From Rhodopseudomonas sp. AAP120 (GTDB taxonomy: Bacteria > Pseudomonadota > Alphaproteobacteria > Rhizobiales > Xanthobacteraceae), in NCBI RefSeq assembly GCF_001295845.1, contig NZ_LJIC01000021.1, positions 1-64,000 of the forward strand: 64,000 nucleotides of DNA. Direction: 5' to 3'. Position 1 is the first letter of the stretch; each line of letters starts with the position of its first letter. This document shows, piece by piece, positions 41,434-50,187 of the stretch. The notes under the pieces were generated by a model, which was not told where the DNA came from, made no database searches, and saw nothing but the letters and a program-made list of their open reading frames with translations. A program made the position numbers and the translations under genes.

Positions 41434-41894
41434 GCCATTACCGCCTGAACCTCTTTATCCAGCCCGAGCACGCCCGGCGCCTCGATGAACTCGCCGCCAA
41501 GAAAGGCGTGTCCAAGTCGTCCATCGTCGCGGCGGCGCTCGCATCGTGGCTGTCGCCCGATGCCGCCGACCAACGCGAGGCGGCCATCGCCAAGCGTCTT
41601 GATCGCCTTTCGCGCCAGGCCGAGCGCATGGAGCGCGACCAGAGCATTGCCATCGAAACGCTGGCGCTGTTCATCCGCTACTACCTGACCGTCAGCACGC
41701 CGGTTCCCGAAGCGCACCAAGACGCGGCCCGTGCGCAGGGCAAGGCGCGCTTCGAGCAGTTCGTGGAGCAGCTTGGCCGCCACCTGCTGCGCGGGCGCAG
41801 CCTCGTGCGCGACGTGGTGGAGGAACTGCATCCCGACCCGATGCGGATGGAGGACGCGGTAGCGCAGACCGAGGCGCGGGAGCGTGCGTTATGA
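41430..41894 (+). CDS. Ribbon-helix-helix (CopG-like) protein of the trb operon
   Basis: A 154-residue protein: an N-terminal CopG-type RHH (Tyr-Arg-Leu-Asn-Leu-Phe-Ile then two helices with Arg-Arg-Leu-Asp-Glu-Leu-Ala and Ser-Lys-Ser-Ser-Ile-Val) and a C-terminal helical part with charged residues. It is conserved between traG and trbB in Tn4371-like ICEs. It probably regulates transfer transcription. Overlaps of 4 bp bind it to both neighbours. Confidence 0.87.
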   Translation: MSHYRLNLFIQPEHARRLDELAAKKGVSKSSIVAAALASWLSPDAADQREAAIAKRLDRLSRQAERMERDQSIAIETLALFIRYYLTVSTPVPEAHQDAARAQGKARFEQFVEQLGRHLLRGRSLVRDVVEELHPDPMRMEDAVAQTEARERAL

Positions 41895-42946
41895 GCGCCG
41901 CGCCGCAGTTCTCGCCCGAGCCGCGTTCGTCCGCTGCGGCCTCGCTCGACCGGCGCATCCAGATGCTGCGCACGGCAATGGGGCCGCTGATCGCCACCGC
42001 GCTCGAAGACCCCGACGTGGTGGAAATCATGCTCAACCCGGATCGCACCCTTTGGGTGGATCGCCTGTCGTCGGGCCGCGCGCCTATGGGCGTGGAAATG
42101 CCCGAGGCCGATGGCGAGCGAATCATCCGCCTGGTCGCGGCCCACGTCGGCGCGGAAGTGCATCGCGGTCAGCCGCTGCTATCGGCCGAACTGCCCGAAA
42201 CCGGCGAACGCTTCGAGGGCATCTTGCCACCCGCCGCACCGGGGCCGGCCTTCGCACTACGCAAACGTGCCATCGGCGTGATCCCGCTGGAGCGGTACGT
42301 CGTGGACGGGATGATGACCGCCGCCCAGGCGGGTTTTCTCGTTCGCGCGGTGCGCGAGCGCAAGAACATCCTGATTGCCGGAGCCACCAGCAGCGGCAAG
42401 ACCACGCTCGCCAATGCCTTGCTCGCTGAAATCGCCGCCACGGGCGACCGCGTGCTGGTGCTCGAAGACACGGTGGAACTGCAATGCGCGGCCCGCGACC
42501 ACGTTCCGCTGCGCACGCGCGCGGGCGTGGTGTCCATGACCGAGCTGGTGCGCTCGTCCATGCGCCTGCGGCCGGATCGCGTGGTAGTCGGCGAGGTGCG
42601 CGGCCCCGAGGCGCTGGATCTCATCAAGGTGTGGGGCACCGGCCACCCCGGCGGCATCGCCACCATCCACGCGGGTTCCGCGCTGGGCGCGCTGCTGCGC
42701 ATGGAGCAATTGATTCTCGAAGTGGCGGTGAACCCGCCCCGTGCGCTGATCGCCGAGGCCGTGGACGTGGTGATCCACATCGCCGGGCGCGGGCACAAGC
42801 GCCGCATCGAGAGCATCGCCCGCGTCGTTGGCTTCGACGGCGTGGGCTACCAACTGGCGGACGCGATGGATGCGCCGTTTCCCGAGCTGCCATCGCAGTC
42901 CGACCTTTCTTCCCCGTCCCTCAACCACCCTGGAGAACTGCCATGA
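41891..42946 (+). CDS. trbB: TrbB, VirB11-type traffic ATPase
   Basis: A 351-residue secretion ATPase: N-terminal domain followed by Walker A Gly-Ala-Thr-Ser-Ser-Gly-Lys-Thr-Thr near residue 165, Walker B and the His box in Gly-Gly-Ile-Ala-Thr-Ile-His-Ala. It energises pilus assembly as a hexamer at the inner membrane. It ends with ATGA overlapping trbC. Confidence 0.93.
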   Translation: MSAAPQFSPEPRSSAAASLDRRIQMLRTAMGPLIATALEDPDVVEIMLNPDRTLWVDRLSSGRAPMGVEMPEADGERIIRLVAAHVGAEVHRGQPLLSAELPETGERFEGILPPAAPGPAFALRKRAIGVIPLERYVVDGMMTAAQAGFLVRAVRERKNILIAGATSSGKTTLANALLAEIAATGDRVLVLEDTVELQCAARDHVPLRTRAGVVSMTELVRSSMRLRPDRVVVGEVRGPEALDLIKVWGTGHPGGIATIHAGSALGALLRMEQLILEVAVNPPRALIAEAVDVVIHIAGRGHKRRIESIARVVGFDGVGYQLADAMDAPFPELPSQSDLSSPSLNHPGELP

Positions 42947-43335
42947 CGCAGATGCACGTTCCTGCTTTCCGTTTTTCCGTAAATCCGCCTTCGCGCCTGT
43001 CCGGCCTTGCCCGGCTGCGCCGCTTGGCTCGCCCTGCGCAGCAGGGAATGATGATGGCTGCGGTAATGCTGTTCATGGCCGGGACGGCAAAGGCCGCCGG
43101 TTCCTCGATGCCGTGGGAAGGGCCGTTGCAGTCGATCTTGGAGTCGATCCAAGGGCCGGTGGCGCGCATCGTGGCGGTCATCATCATCATCGCCACGGGC
43201 CTCGCGCTCGCGTTCGGCGACACGTCGGGCGGCTTCCGCAAGCTGATCCAGATCGTGTTCGGCTTGAGCATCGCGTTCGCCGCGTCCTCGTTCTTCCTGT
43301 CGTTCTTTTCGTTCTCGGGCGGGGCAGTCGTATGA
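42943..43335 (+). CDS. trbC: TrbC prepilin
   Basis: A 130-residue VirB2-type pilin precursor with a long basic leader, a signal ending Ala-Lys-Ala-Ala-Gly-Ser-Ser near residue 52 and two hydrophobic segments in the mature part. It is processed and cyclised by the TraF peptidase in RP4-type systems. The start at ATG 42943 gives an overlap with trbB. Confidence 0.88.
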   Translation: MTQMHVPAFRFSVNPPSRLSGLARLRRLARPAQQGMMMAAVMLFMAGTAKAAGSSMPWEGPLQSILESIQGPVARIVAVIIIIATGLALAFGDTSGGFRKLIQIVFGLSIAFAASSFFLSFFSFSGGAVV

Positions 43336-43604
43336 GCGGCCCGGACAGCTTCGCGGCCGGGTTCGAGGTGCCGCTGCATCGTTCGCTCACCGAGCCGATC
43401 TTGCTGGGCGGCGCACCGCGCACGGTGGCGATCGCCAACGGCACGCTGGCCGCCGCCGTCGGGCTGGGCCTGCAACTGTGGATTCCCGGTGCTGTGCTCT
43501 GGATCGTCGGCCATGCGCTGGCGGTATGGGGCGCGCGCCTCGATCCGCAGTTCATGGCCGTGTTCGCCCGGCACATCAAGCACCGCCCGCTGCTGGACGT
43601 GTGA
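43332..43604 (+). CDS. trbD: TrbD, VirB3-like membrane protein
   Basis: A 90-residue protein with one or two membrane segments (about 30-65) and the N-terminal Phe-Glu-Val-Pro-Leu-His-Arg-Ser-Leu-Thr-Glu-Pro-Ile-Leu stretch of VirB3/TrbD proteins. It couples by ATGA to trbC and lies 9 bp before trbE. It assists the TrbE ATPase at the membrane. Confidence 0.9.
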   Translation: MSGPDSFAAGFEVPLHRSLTEPILLGGAPRTVAIANGTLAAAVGLGLQLWIPGAVLWIVGHALAVWGARLDPQFMAVFARHIKHRPLLDV

Positions 43605-43613
43605 GGTGATGCC

Positions 43614-46073
43614 ATGCTGAACCTCGCCGAATTCCGACAGCGCCCGGCCTTGCTTGCCGACTGGCTGCCCTGGGCCGGGCTGGTCGCGCCGGGCGTGGTC
43701 TTGAACAAGGACGGCAGTTTCCAGCGCACGGCGCGGTTTCGCGGGCCTGACCTCGACAGCGCCACGCAAGGCGAACTGATCGCCACGTCGGCGCGCTTGA
43801 ACAACGCGCTGCGCCGGCTGGGTTCGGGCTGGGCCTTGTTCGTGGAGGCCGAGCGCCGCGCTGCTGCCGACTATCCACACTCGGATTTCCCCGAGCCGCT
43901 TTCGTGGCTGGTGGATGAGGAACGCCGCGCAGCATTCGAGGAATCGGGCAACCACTTCGAGAGCGGCTATCACCTGACGCTGGTGTACCTGCCGCCCGAA
44001 GAATCGCGTGCCCGTGCAGCGGGAATGCTGTACGAGAACCGGCCCACCGAGGGCGTGGACTGGCGCGAGCGCCTGACCGCCTTCGTGGCGGAGACGGATC
44101 GCATCTTTGATTTGCTCGATGGTGTGATGCCGGAAATCGCCTGGCTGGACGACGCGCAGACGTTGACCTACCTGCACGCCACGGTATCGACGCGGCGCTA
44201 TCGGCTGGCGGTGCCCGAGGTGCCGTTCCACATTGACGCGCTGCTGACCGACTCGCCGCTGGTCGGCGGCCTGGCGCCCATGCTGGGCGACCAGCACCTG
44301 CGCGTGGTGTCGGTGCGCGGTTTTCCGACCTCGACCTGGCCGGGGATTCTGGACGACCTCAACCGCCTGGGCTTTGCGTATCGCTGGAGTACGCGCTTCC
44401 TGTGCCTGGACAAAGCCGAGGCGGAAAAAGAACTCGCCCGCCTGCGCCGCCAATGGTTCGCCAAGCGCAAGAACGTCATCGCGCTGCTACGCGAAACGAT
44501 CTTTCAACAAGAAAGCCCGCTGGTCGATACCGACGCCAGCAACAAGGCTGCCGACGCGGATGCGGCCTTGCAAGAGCTGGGCAGCGATCAAGTCGCCTTC
44601 GGCTATCTGACGGCGACCGTCACCGTCATGGACGCGGACGCCGACGCAGCCGACGAGAAGCTGCGCATGGTGGAGCGCGTCATCCAAGGGCGCGGCTTCG
44701 TCACCATTCCCGAAACGCTCAACGCCGTGGATGCGTGGCTGTCCTCGCTCCCCGGCAACGCCTACGCCAACGTGCGCCAGCCCATCGTCTCGACGCTGAA
44801 TCTGGCGCACATGATGCCGCTGTCGGCGGTATGGGCCGGCCCCGAGCGCAATGCTCACCTCGACGGGCCGCCGCTGATCGCCACGCGCACCGACGGCGCG
44901 ACGCCGTTCCGGCTGGTGACGCACATCGGCGACGTGGGCCACACGCTGGTCGCCGGCCCGACCGGCATGGGCAAGTCGGTCTTGCTCGCCACGCTGGCGA
45001 TGCAGTTCCGCCGCTATCGCGGCTCGCGCATCTTCGCGTTCGACATGGGGCGCTCGATGCGCGCCACGATCCTCGGGCTGGGCGGCGAGCACTACGACCT
45101 GGGCACGGATGGCGAAATCGCCTTCCAGCCGCTTGCCCGTATCGACCGCGAAGGCTACCGCACCTGGGCTGCCGAATGGATCGAAGGCCGCTTGCTGCAC
45201 GAAGGCGTGGCGGTCGGCCCCGACGAGAAGGCCGCCATCTGGTCGGCACTCGGCAGCCTCGCCGGTGCGCCGGTAGAGCAGCGCACGATGACCGGGCTGT
45301 CCGTGCTGTTGCAGTCCAACGCGCTGCGCCAGGCGCTCGCGCCGTATGTGCTCGGCGGCGCGCACGGCAAGCTGCTGGATGCCGATCACGACCGGCTGGG
45401 CAGCGCCGACGTGCAGGGCTTCGAGATGGAGGAGCTGATGCACAGCAAGGCCGCCGTCATGGCCGTGCTGCATTACCTCTTTGCGCGCTTCGATGAACGC
45501 TTCGACGGTGCGCCCACGCTGCTGATCCTCGATGAAGCCTGGTTGTTCCTTGATGACCCGGTGTTTGCCGCGCGCATCCGCCAATGGCTCAAGACGCTCA
45601 GAAAAAAGAACGTCAGCGTCATCTTCGCCACGCAGAGCCTTGCCGACATCAAGGATTCCAGCATCGCGCCCGCGATCATCGAAAGCTGCGCCAGCCGCAT
45701 CTTCTTACCCAACCCGCAGGCGACCGAGCCGCAGATTCGCACGATCTACGAGGGCTTCGGCCTGAACTTGCGGCAGATCGAAATCGTCGCCACCGCGCAG
45801 CCCAAGCGCGACTACTACTACCAATCCCGCCTCGGCAACCGCCTGTTCGACCTCGACTTGGGGGCGGCTGCGCTCGCGTTCGTAGGCGCTTCCACGCCGC
45901 AAGACCAGCGCGACATAGACCGCGTGCTGCTGGATGCCGGCGTGCCCGGCTTCGCCGGCGCTTGGCTACGCCATCGCGGCCTCGATTGGGCGGCTGACCT
46001 GCTGCCCTCGTTCCCCGGCCTCACGCCGGGTTCCCTCCGTACCGCTGACCACCCACAGGAGAACCAGCCATGA
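43614..46073 (+). CDS. trbE: TrbE, VirB4-type ATPase
   Basis: An 819-residue VirB4-family ATPase. Walker A is Gly-Pro-Thr-Gly-Met-Gly-Lys-Ser near residue 450; Walker B is Leu-Leu-Ile-Leu-Asp-Glu-Ala-Trp-Leu-Phe-Leu near 640, followed by the Phe-Ala-Thr-Gln-Ser sensor-like segment. It is the largest motor of the transfer machine. It overlaps trbJ by 4 bp. Confidence 0.94.
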   Translation: MLNLAEFRQRPALLADWLPWAGLVAPGVVLNKDGSFQRTARFRGPDLDSATQGELIATSARLNNALRRLGSGWALFVEAERRAAADYPHSDFPEPLSWLVDEERRAAFEESGNHFESGYHLTLVYLPPEESRARAAGMLYENRPTEGVDWRERLTAFVAETDRIFDLLDGVMPEIAWLDDAQTLTYLHATVSTRRYRLAVPEVPFHIDALLTDSPLVGGLAPMLGDQHLRVVSVRGFPTSTWPGILDDLNRLGFAYRWSTRFLCLDKAEAEKELARLRRQWFAKRKNVIALLRETIFQQESPLVDTDASNKAADADAALQELGSDQVAFGYLTATVTVMDADADAADEKLRMVERVIQGRGFVTIPETLNAVDAWLSSLPGNAYANVRQPIVSTLNLAHMMPLSAVWAGPERNAHLDGPPLIATRTDGATPFRLVTHIGDVGHTLVAGPTGMGKSVLLATLAMQFRRYRGSRIFAFDMGRSMRATILGLGGEHYDLGTDGEIAFQPLARIDREGYRTWAAEWIEGRLLHEGVAVGPDEKAAIWSALGSLAGAPVEQRTMTGLSVLLQSNALRQALAPYVLGGAHGKLLDADHDRLGSADVQGFEMEELMHSKAAVMAVLHYLFARFDERFDGAPTLLILDEAWLFLDDPVFAARIRQWLKTLRKKNVSVIFATQSLADIKDSSIAPAIIESCASRIFLPNPQATEPQIRTIYEGFGLNLRQIEIVATAQPKRDYYYQSRLGNRLFDLDLGAAALAFVGASTPQDQRDIDRVLLDAGVPGFAGAWLRHRGLDWAADLLPSFPGLTPGSLRTADHPQENQP

Positions 46074-46798
46074 AAAAGCGACTCATCGCCGCTGCCGTCG
46101 CGGCCATGCTTTGCACCGTTTCCACCGTACACGCGCAATGGGTCGTGATTGATCCCACGAACCTTGTGCAAAACACGCTGACCGCGATTCGCACGCTGGA
46201 GCAGATCAACAACCAGATCCAGCAGCTCCAGAACGAAGCGCAGATGCTGATGAACCAGGCGCGCAACCTCGCCAGCCTGCCGTCCAGCGTGGTCGGCCAG
46301 TTGCGCACCAACCTGGCGACGACCGAGCGGCTGATCGCCCAGGCGAAGGGCTTGGCCTACGACGTGACGAATCTGGATCAGGAGTTTGCGCGCCTGTACC
46401 CCGAGCAGTACGCGGCCACCGTCAGTGGCGACCAGATGTACCGCGACACGCAGGAGCGTTGGAAGAACACGCTCAACGGCTTGCAGACCACCATGCAGAT
46501 GCAGGCGCAGGTGTCGCAGAACCTGGGCGTTGACGAAACCGTGCTGGCCGACCTCGTGGGCAAGAGCCAATCGGCCGAAGGCGCGTTGCAGGCGATGCAG
46601 GCCATGAACCAGTTGCTCGCCTTGCAGGCCAAGCAGTCGATCCAGTCGCAGCGGCTCCAGATCACGCAAGACCGAGCCACCGCACTGGAGCTGGCGCGGC
46701 AGGCCGCAGCCACCGAGCGCGGGCGCGAAGTGACGCGGCGCTTCCTGGGCAGCGGCACGCCGTACACGCCGCAGCCCGTCAACTTCTACAACCCCTGA
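46070..46798 (+). CDS. trbJ: TrbJ, VirB5-like minor pilin
   Basis: A 242-residue exported protein. A Sec signal ends Val-His-Ala-Gln near residue 23, and a long alpha-helical body rich in Gln follows (Leu-Glu-Gln-Ile-Asn-Asn-Gln-Ile-Gln-Gln-Leu), typical of the VirB5/TrbJ family. It acts in pilus tip assembly and cell contact. Confidence 0.9.
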   Translation: MKKRLIAAAVAAMLCTVSTVHAQWVVIDPTNLVQNTLTAIRTLEQINNQIQQLQNEAQMLMNQARNLASLPSSVVGQLRTNLATTERLIAQAKGLAYDVTNLDQEFARLYPEQYAATVSGDQMYRDTQERWKNTLNGLQTTMQMQAQVSQNLGVDETVLADLVGKSQSAEGALQAMQAMNQLLALQAKQSIQSQRLQITQDRATALELARQAAATERGREVTRRFLGSGTPYTPQPVNFYNP

Positions 46799-46809
46799 CG
46801 GGTGCGGCC

Positions 46810-47109
46810 ATGAAGAACGCGCCCGTCCTGTTCGCTCTCGCTTCCCTGTTCGCCGGGTGCGGCCGGCCGCCTTCGGTGGACGCGCTGGCCGCCGACCCGT
46901 CCCGGCTGCACGCGCTACGCGCGCAATGCCGCGCGGGCGAGCACGGCGGCGCGTTCTGCGCGCAGGTGGCCCGAGCCGACCTGCGCCGCTTTCTCTCCGG
47001 CAAGGCCGGCCCCGGCGAGTACCAGACGCTCGCCGACCTGCCGCCGATTCCACCCAGCTTCGATGAACCCGCCGATGACAACGGGCCTGGGCAGGAGAAC
47101 TCGCCATGA
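46810..47109 (+). CDS. trbK: TrbK/EexN-like entry-exclusion lipoprotein 2
   Basis: A 99-residue lipoprotein: a signal of about 15 residues ending in Phe-Ala-Gly-Cys, then Asp-Ala-Leu-Ala-Ala-Asp-Pro-Ser-Arg, Gln-Cys and a second Cys before Arg-Arg-Phe, and a Pro-rich tail. The same pattern as the lipoprotein at 38986 shows they are paralogues. The position between trbJ and trbL equals trbK of RP4, the entry-exclusion gene. Confidence 0.8.
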   Translation: MKNAPVLFALASLFAGCGRPPSVDALAADPSRLHALRAQCRAGEHGGAFCAQVARADLRRFLSGKAGPGEYQTLADLPPIPPSFDEPADDNGPGQENSP

Positions 47110-48464
47110 ATGACGTGACCATCATCGACCGCTTCCTCGATACGTTCTCGCGCTACATCGACTCGGGCTTTGGCCTGCTGCATGGCGAGGTGGCGTTTCT
47201 GACCGCCACGCTGATCGTCATCGACATGACGATCGCCGGGCTGTTCTGGGCAATGAGCCATGCCACCGGCCAGGGCGAAGACGTGATCGCCAAGCTGATC
47301 CGCAAGGTGCTCTACGTCGGTGCCTTCGCCTACATCATCGGCAACTTCAACTGGCTGGCCGGCATCGTGTTCCGCTCGTTCGCGGGCCTGGGCCTGACGG
47401 CCAGCGGCTCGACCTTGAGCATGGAGAACTTCCTGCATCCGGGAAGGCTGGCCAAGATCGGCATCGACGCCGGGGCGCCGATCCTCGACCAGATCGGCGA
47501 CATGGCGGGCTTTCCCGAGGTGTTCGTGAACATCACGCCCATCGTCGTGATGTTCCTCGCGTGGCTGATCGTCCTGCTGTGCTTCTTCGTGTTGGCGATC
47601 CAGCTTTTCATCACGCTGATCGAGTTCAAATTGACGACGCTCGCGGGCTTCGTGCTGGTGCCGTTCGCCCTCTGGAACAAGACCGCGTTCCTTGCCGAAA
47701 AGGTGCTGGGCAACGTGGTGTCGTCGGGCATCAAGGTGCTGGTGCTGGCCGTCATCGTGGGCATCGGCTCGGGCTTGTTCGCCGAGTTCCAGGTGCAACC
47801 GGCCGAACCCTCCATCGACCATTCGGTCGTCGTCATGCTGGCCTCGCTGACCCTGCTGGCGCTGGGCATCTTCGGGCCAGGCATTGCGACCGGGCTGGTA
47901 TCGGGCGGCCCGCAACTCGGCGCGGGCGCGATGGCCGGCGCCGCGCTGGGCGTGGCCGGCACCGCCGTTGCCATCGGCGCAGCGGCCACGGGCGTCGGCG
48001 GCGCTGTCGCTGCCGGCGCACGCATGGCCCCGGCTGCCGCCAAGCTGGCCGGCAACGGTGCTCGTGCCGCTGCTGGAGCCGCCAGCAGCGCGAAGTCGGC
48101 GTTCCAGGCTGGCTCCGCTTCTGCTGGTGGTGGCCTCAAAGGTGCTGCCGCTGGCGTGGGCAATGTCGCCAAGACCGGCGCACAGGCGGCCGGGCAGAAG
48201 GTGGCGCAAGGCGCGCGTTCCATCCGCGATCGCGCCGCCACTGCGTTCAGCGCCGATGCGCCTGCATCCGCACCCACAGCGGGCAGCGGTGCCCCCAGCA
48301 GCGACGCGCCGCCTTCCACGCCGCAGGAGCAACCCGCCTGGGCGAAGCGCCTGCACCGGCGCCAGCAACTCACCCATGCCGCGACGACCGCCGCCCACAC
48401 GCTGCGCGGTGGCGACGGTGGCGCTTCCAGCCAAGGGCCGAGCCTGCGCGATTCCGATTCCTGA
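47106..48464 (+). CDS. trbL: TrbL, VirB6-type channel protein
   Basis: A 452-residue polytopic protein with five to six membrane segments in residues 30-270, followed by a long low-complexity Ala/Gly/Ser-rich C-terminal region that ends near Asp-Ser-Asp-Ser. VirB6/TrbL proteins form part of the inner-membrane channel. It overlaps trbK by 4 bp; the start agrees with the family. Confidence 0.9.
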   Translation: MNDVTIIDRFLDTFSRYIDSGFGLLHGEVAFLTATLIVIDMTIAGLFWAMSHATGQGEDVIAKLIRKVLYVGAFAYIIGNFNWLAGIVFRSFAGLGLTASGSTLSMENFLHPGRLAKIGIDAGAPILDQIGDMAGFPEVFVNITPIVVMFLAWLIVLLCFFVLAIQLFITLIEFKLTTLAGFVLVPFALWNKTAFLAEKVLGNVVSSGIKVLVLAVIVGIGSGLFAEFQVQPAEPSIDHSVVVMLASLTLLALGIFGPGIATGLVSGGPQLGAGAMAGAALGVAGTAVAIGAAATGVGGAVAAGARMAPAAAKLAGNGARAAAGAASSAKSAFQAGSASAGGGLKGAAAGVGNVAKTGAQAAGQKVAQGARSIRDRAATAFSADAPASAPTAGSGAPSSDAPPSTPQEQPAWAKRLHRRQQLTHAATTAAHTLRGGDGGASSQGPSLRDSDS

Positions 48465-48482
48465 TCTTCAAGGAGAACACCC

Positions 48483-49187
48483 ATGCGATTCAAACGCCCG
48501 CAGGTGCGCTATGCCGACACGCCGCAGCCTGCGACCCCTTACCAATCCGCCGCGCAAGTGTGGGACGAGCGCATCGGTTCGTCCCGCGTGCAAGCGAAGA
48601 ACTGGCGGCTGATGGCTTTCGGCTGCCTGCTGCTGGCGCTGCTGATGGCCGGCGGCCTGGTGTGGCGCTCCGCGCAATCCATCGTCACGCCCTACGTGGT
48701 GGAGGTGGACAACGCGGGCCAGGTGCGCGCCGTCGGCGAAGCCGCCACGCCATACCGGCCCAGCGATGCGCAGGTGGCCTACCACCTGGGCCGCTTCATC
48801 GAGCTGGTGCGCTCGCTATCCATCGACCCCATCGTCGTCCGCCAGAACTGGCTCGACGCCTACGACTACACCACCGACAAGGGTGCCGTGGTGCTCAACG
48901 ACTACGCGCGCACCAACGACCCGTTCGCGCGCATCGGCAAGGAATCCGTCACGGTGCAGATCACCAGCGTGACCCGCGCCAGCGACACGTCTTTCAACGT
49001 GCGCTGGACGGAGCGGCGCTTCGTCAATGGCGCCGCGGCGGGCACTGAACGCTGGAACGCCGTGATTTCCATCGTGCAGCAGACCCCGCGCACCGAACAG
49101 CGCCTGCGCAAGAACCCCTTGGGCATCTACGTCAACGGTCTGTCGTGGAGCCGCGAACTGGATTCTTCCGAAGGAGCCAAGCCATGA
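48483..49187 (+). CDS. trbF: TrbF, VirB8-like protein
   Basis: A 234-residue bitopic protein with one membrane segment at about 43-62 and the VirB8 periplasmic domain (Ile-Val-Thr-Pro-Tyr-Val-Val-Glu-Val-Asp, Asn-Trp-Leu-Asp-Ala-Tyr, Val-Arg-Trp-Thr-Glu). A GGAGA box lies 18 bp after the trbL stop. It overlaps trbG by ATGA. Confidence 0.93.
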   Translation: MRFKRPQVRYADTPQPATPYQSAAQVWDERIGSSRVQAKNWRLMAFGCLLLALLMAGGLVWRSAQSIVTPYVVEVDNAGQVRAVGEAATPYRPSDAQVAYHLGRFIELVRSLSIDPIVVRQNWLDAYDYTTDKGAVVLNDYARTNDPFARIGKESVTVQITSVTRASDTSFNVRWTERRFVNGAAAGTERWNAVISIVQQTPRTEQRLRKNPLGIYVNGLSWSRELDSSEGAKP

Positions 49188-50185
49188 ATCCGCTTTTCCG
49201 TAAATCCGCCTTGCCGTTGATCCTGCTTGCTGCGGCTGTCTTGTTCTCTGGCTGCGCCACGCAGGGCAAGCCGCCACCGGCCATCTCGCTCGATGAGCCG
49301 GTGCAGGCCCAGCCGCTGCCGGAGCCGCCCGCGCCGGTGGAAGTGGTCAAGGTGCCCGAGCCGCTGGCGCTGCCGGCGCAGTTGAAGCCATTGCCCGAAG
49401 CCGAGGACGCCAAGCCCGCGCCGGAACCGGCCGACGAAACCGTGCGCGTCTCGCGTGCCAACGCCGAGGCCCGCATCGCACCCACGCGCGAGGGCTATGT
49501 CAATGCGATTCAAGTGTGGCCCTTCACCGATGGCGCGCTGTATCAGGTCTATGCGGCCGTGGGCCGCGTGACCGTGATCGCGCTCCAGCCGGGCGAGGAA
49601 CTGGTGACGGTCGCCGCCGGCGATACGGTGCGCTGGATCGTGGGCGACACGTCCAGCGGCAGCGGTGATGCGCTGCGAGTCAACGTGATGGTGAAGCCCA
49701 TCCGCTCGGGCCTCAAGACCAATCTGGTCATCACCACCAGCCGGCGCACCTACCTGCTGGAGCGGACCTCGACCGAAAAGACGTGGATGGCCTCGGTATC
49801 GTGGGAGTACCCGAAGGACAAGATGCTGGCCTTGCAGCGCCAGGCGCAGGCGGCCAGCACCGCCGCGCCGGTCGATACCGGCTTGTCGCTGGAGAAGATC
49901 CGCTTCCGCTATGCGATCAGCGGCAGCAATCCGCCGTGGAAGCCGCTGCGCGCCTTCGATGACGGCGAGAAGGTCTATATCCAGTTCCCGCCGGGCATCG
50001 CGCAAGGCGAGCTGCCGCCGCTGTTCGTCATCGGCGCGCAGGGCGACGGGCAACTGGTGAACTACCGCTTCCGTGCGCCGTACTACATCGTGGATCGCCT
50101 CTTTGGCGCGGCGGAGCTGCGCCTGGGCGGCGACAAGGGCGACGTGGTGCGGATCGAGCGCACGGACGGCGCGCGGAGGAACTGA
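49184..50185 (+). CDS. trbG: TrbG, VirB9-like lipoprotein
   Basis: A 333-residue outer-membrane-complex protein: lipobox Leu-Phe-Ser-Gly-Cys near residue 23, a Pro-rich linker, then VirB9 motifs such as Val-Trp-Pro-Phe-Thr-Asp-Gly-Ala-Leu-Tyr-Gln-Val and Arg-Arg-Thr-Tyr. ATG 49184 is preferred because it overlaps the trbF stop; earlier starts are out of family. Confidence 0.92.
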   Translation: MNPLFRKSALPLILLAAAVLFSGCATQGKPPPAISLDEPVQAQPLPEPPAPVEVVKVPEPLALPAQLKPLPEAEDAKPAPEPADETVRVSRANAEARIAPTREGYVNAIQVWPFTDGALYQVYAAVGRVTVIALQPGEELVTVAAGDTVRWIVGDTSSGSGDALRVNVMVKPIRSGLKTNLVITTSRRTYLLERTSTEKTWMASVSWEYPKDKMLALQRQAQAASTAAPVDTGLSLEKIRFRYAISGSNPPWKPLRAFDDGEKVYIQFPPGIAQGELPPLFVIGAQGDGQLVNYRFRAPYYIVDRLFGAAELRLGGDKGDVVRIERTDGARRN

Positions 50186-50187
50186 CC

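Noticed and set aside
42921-44453. Open frame opposite trbC-trbD-trbE
   Set aside because: Antisense shadow with low-complexity residue use; the rightward trb genes are well supported.
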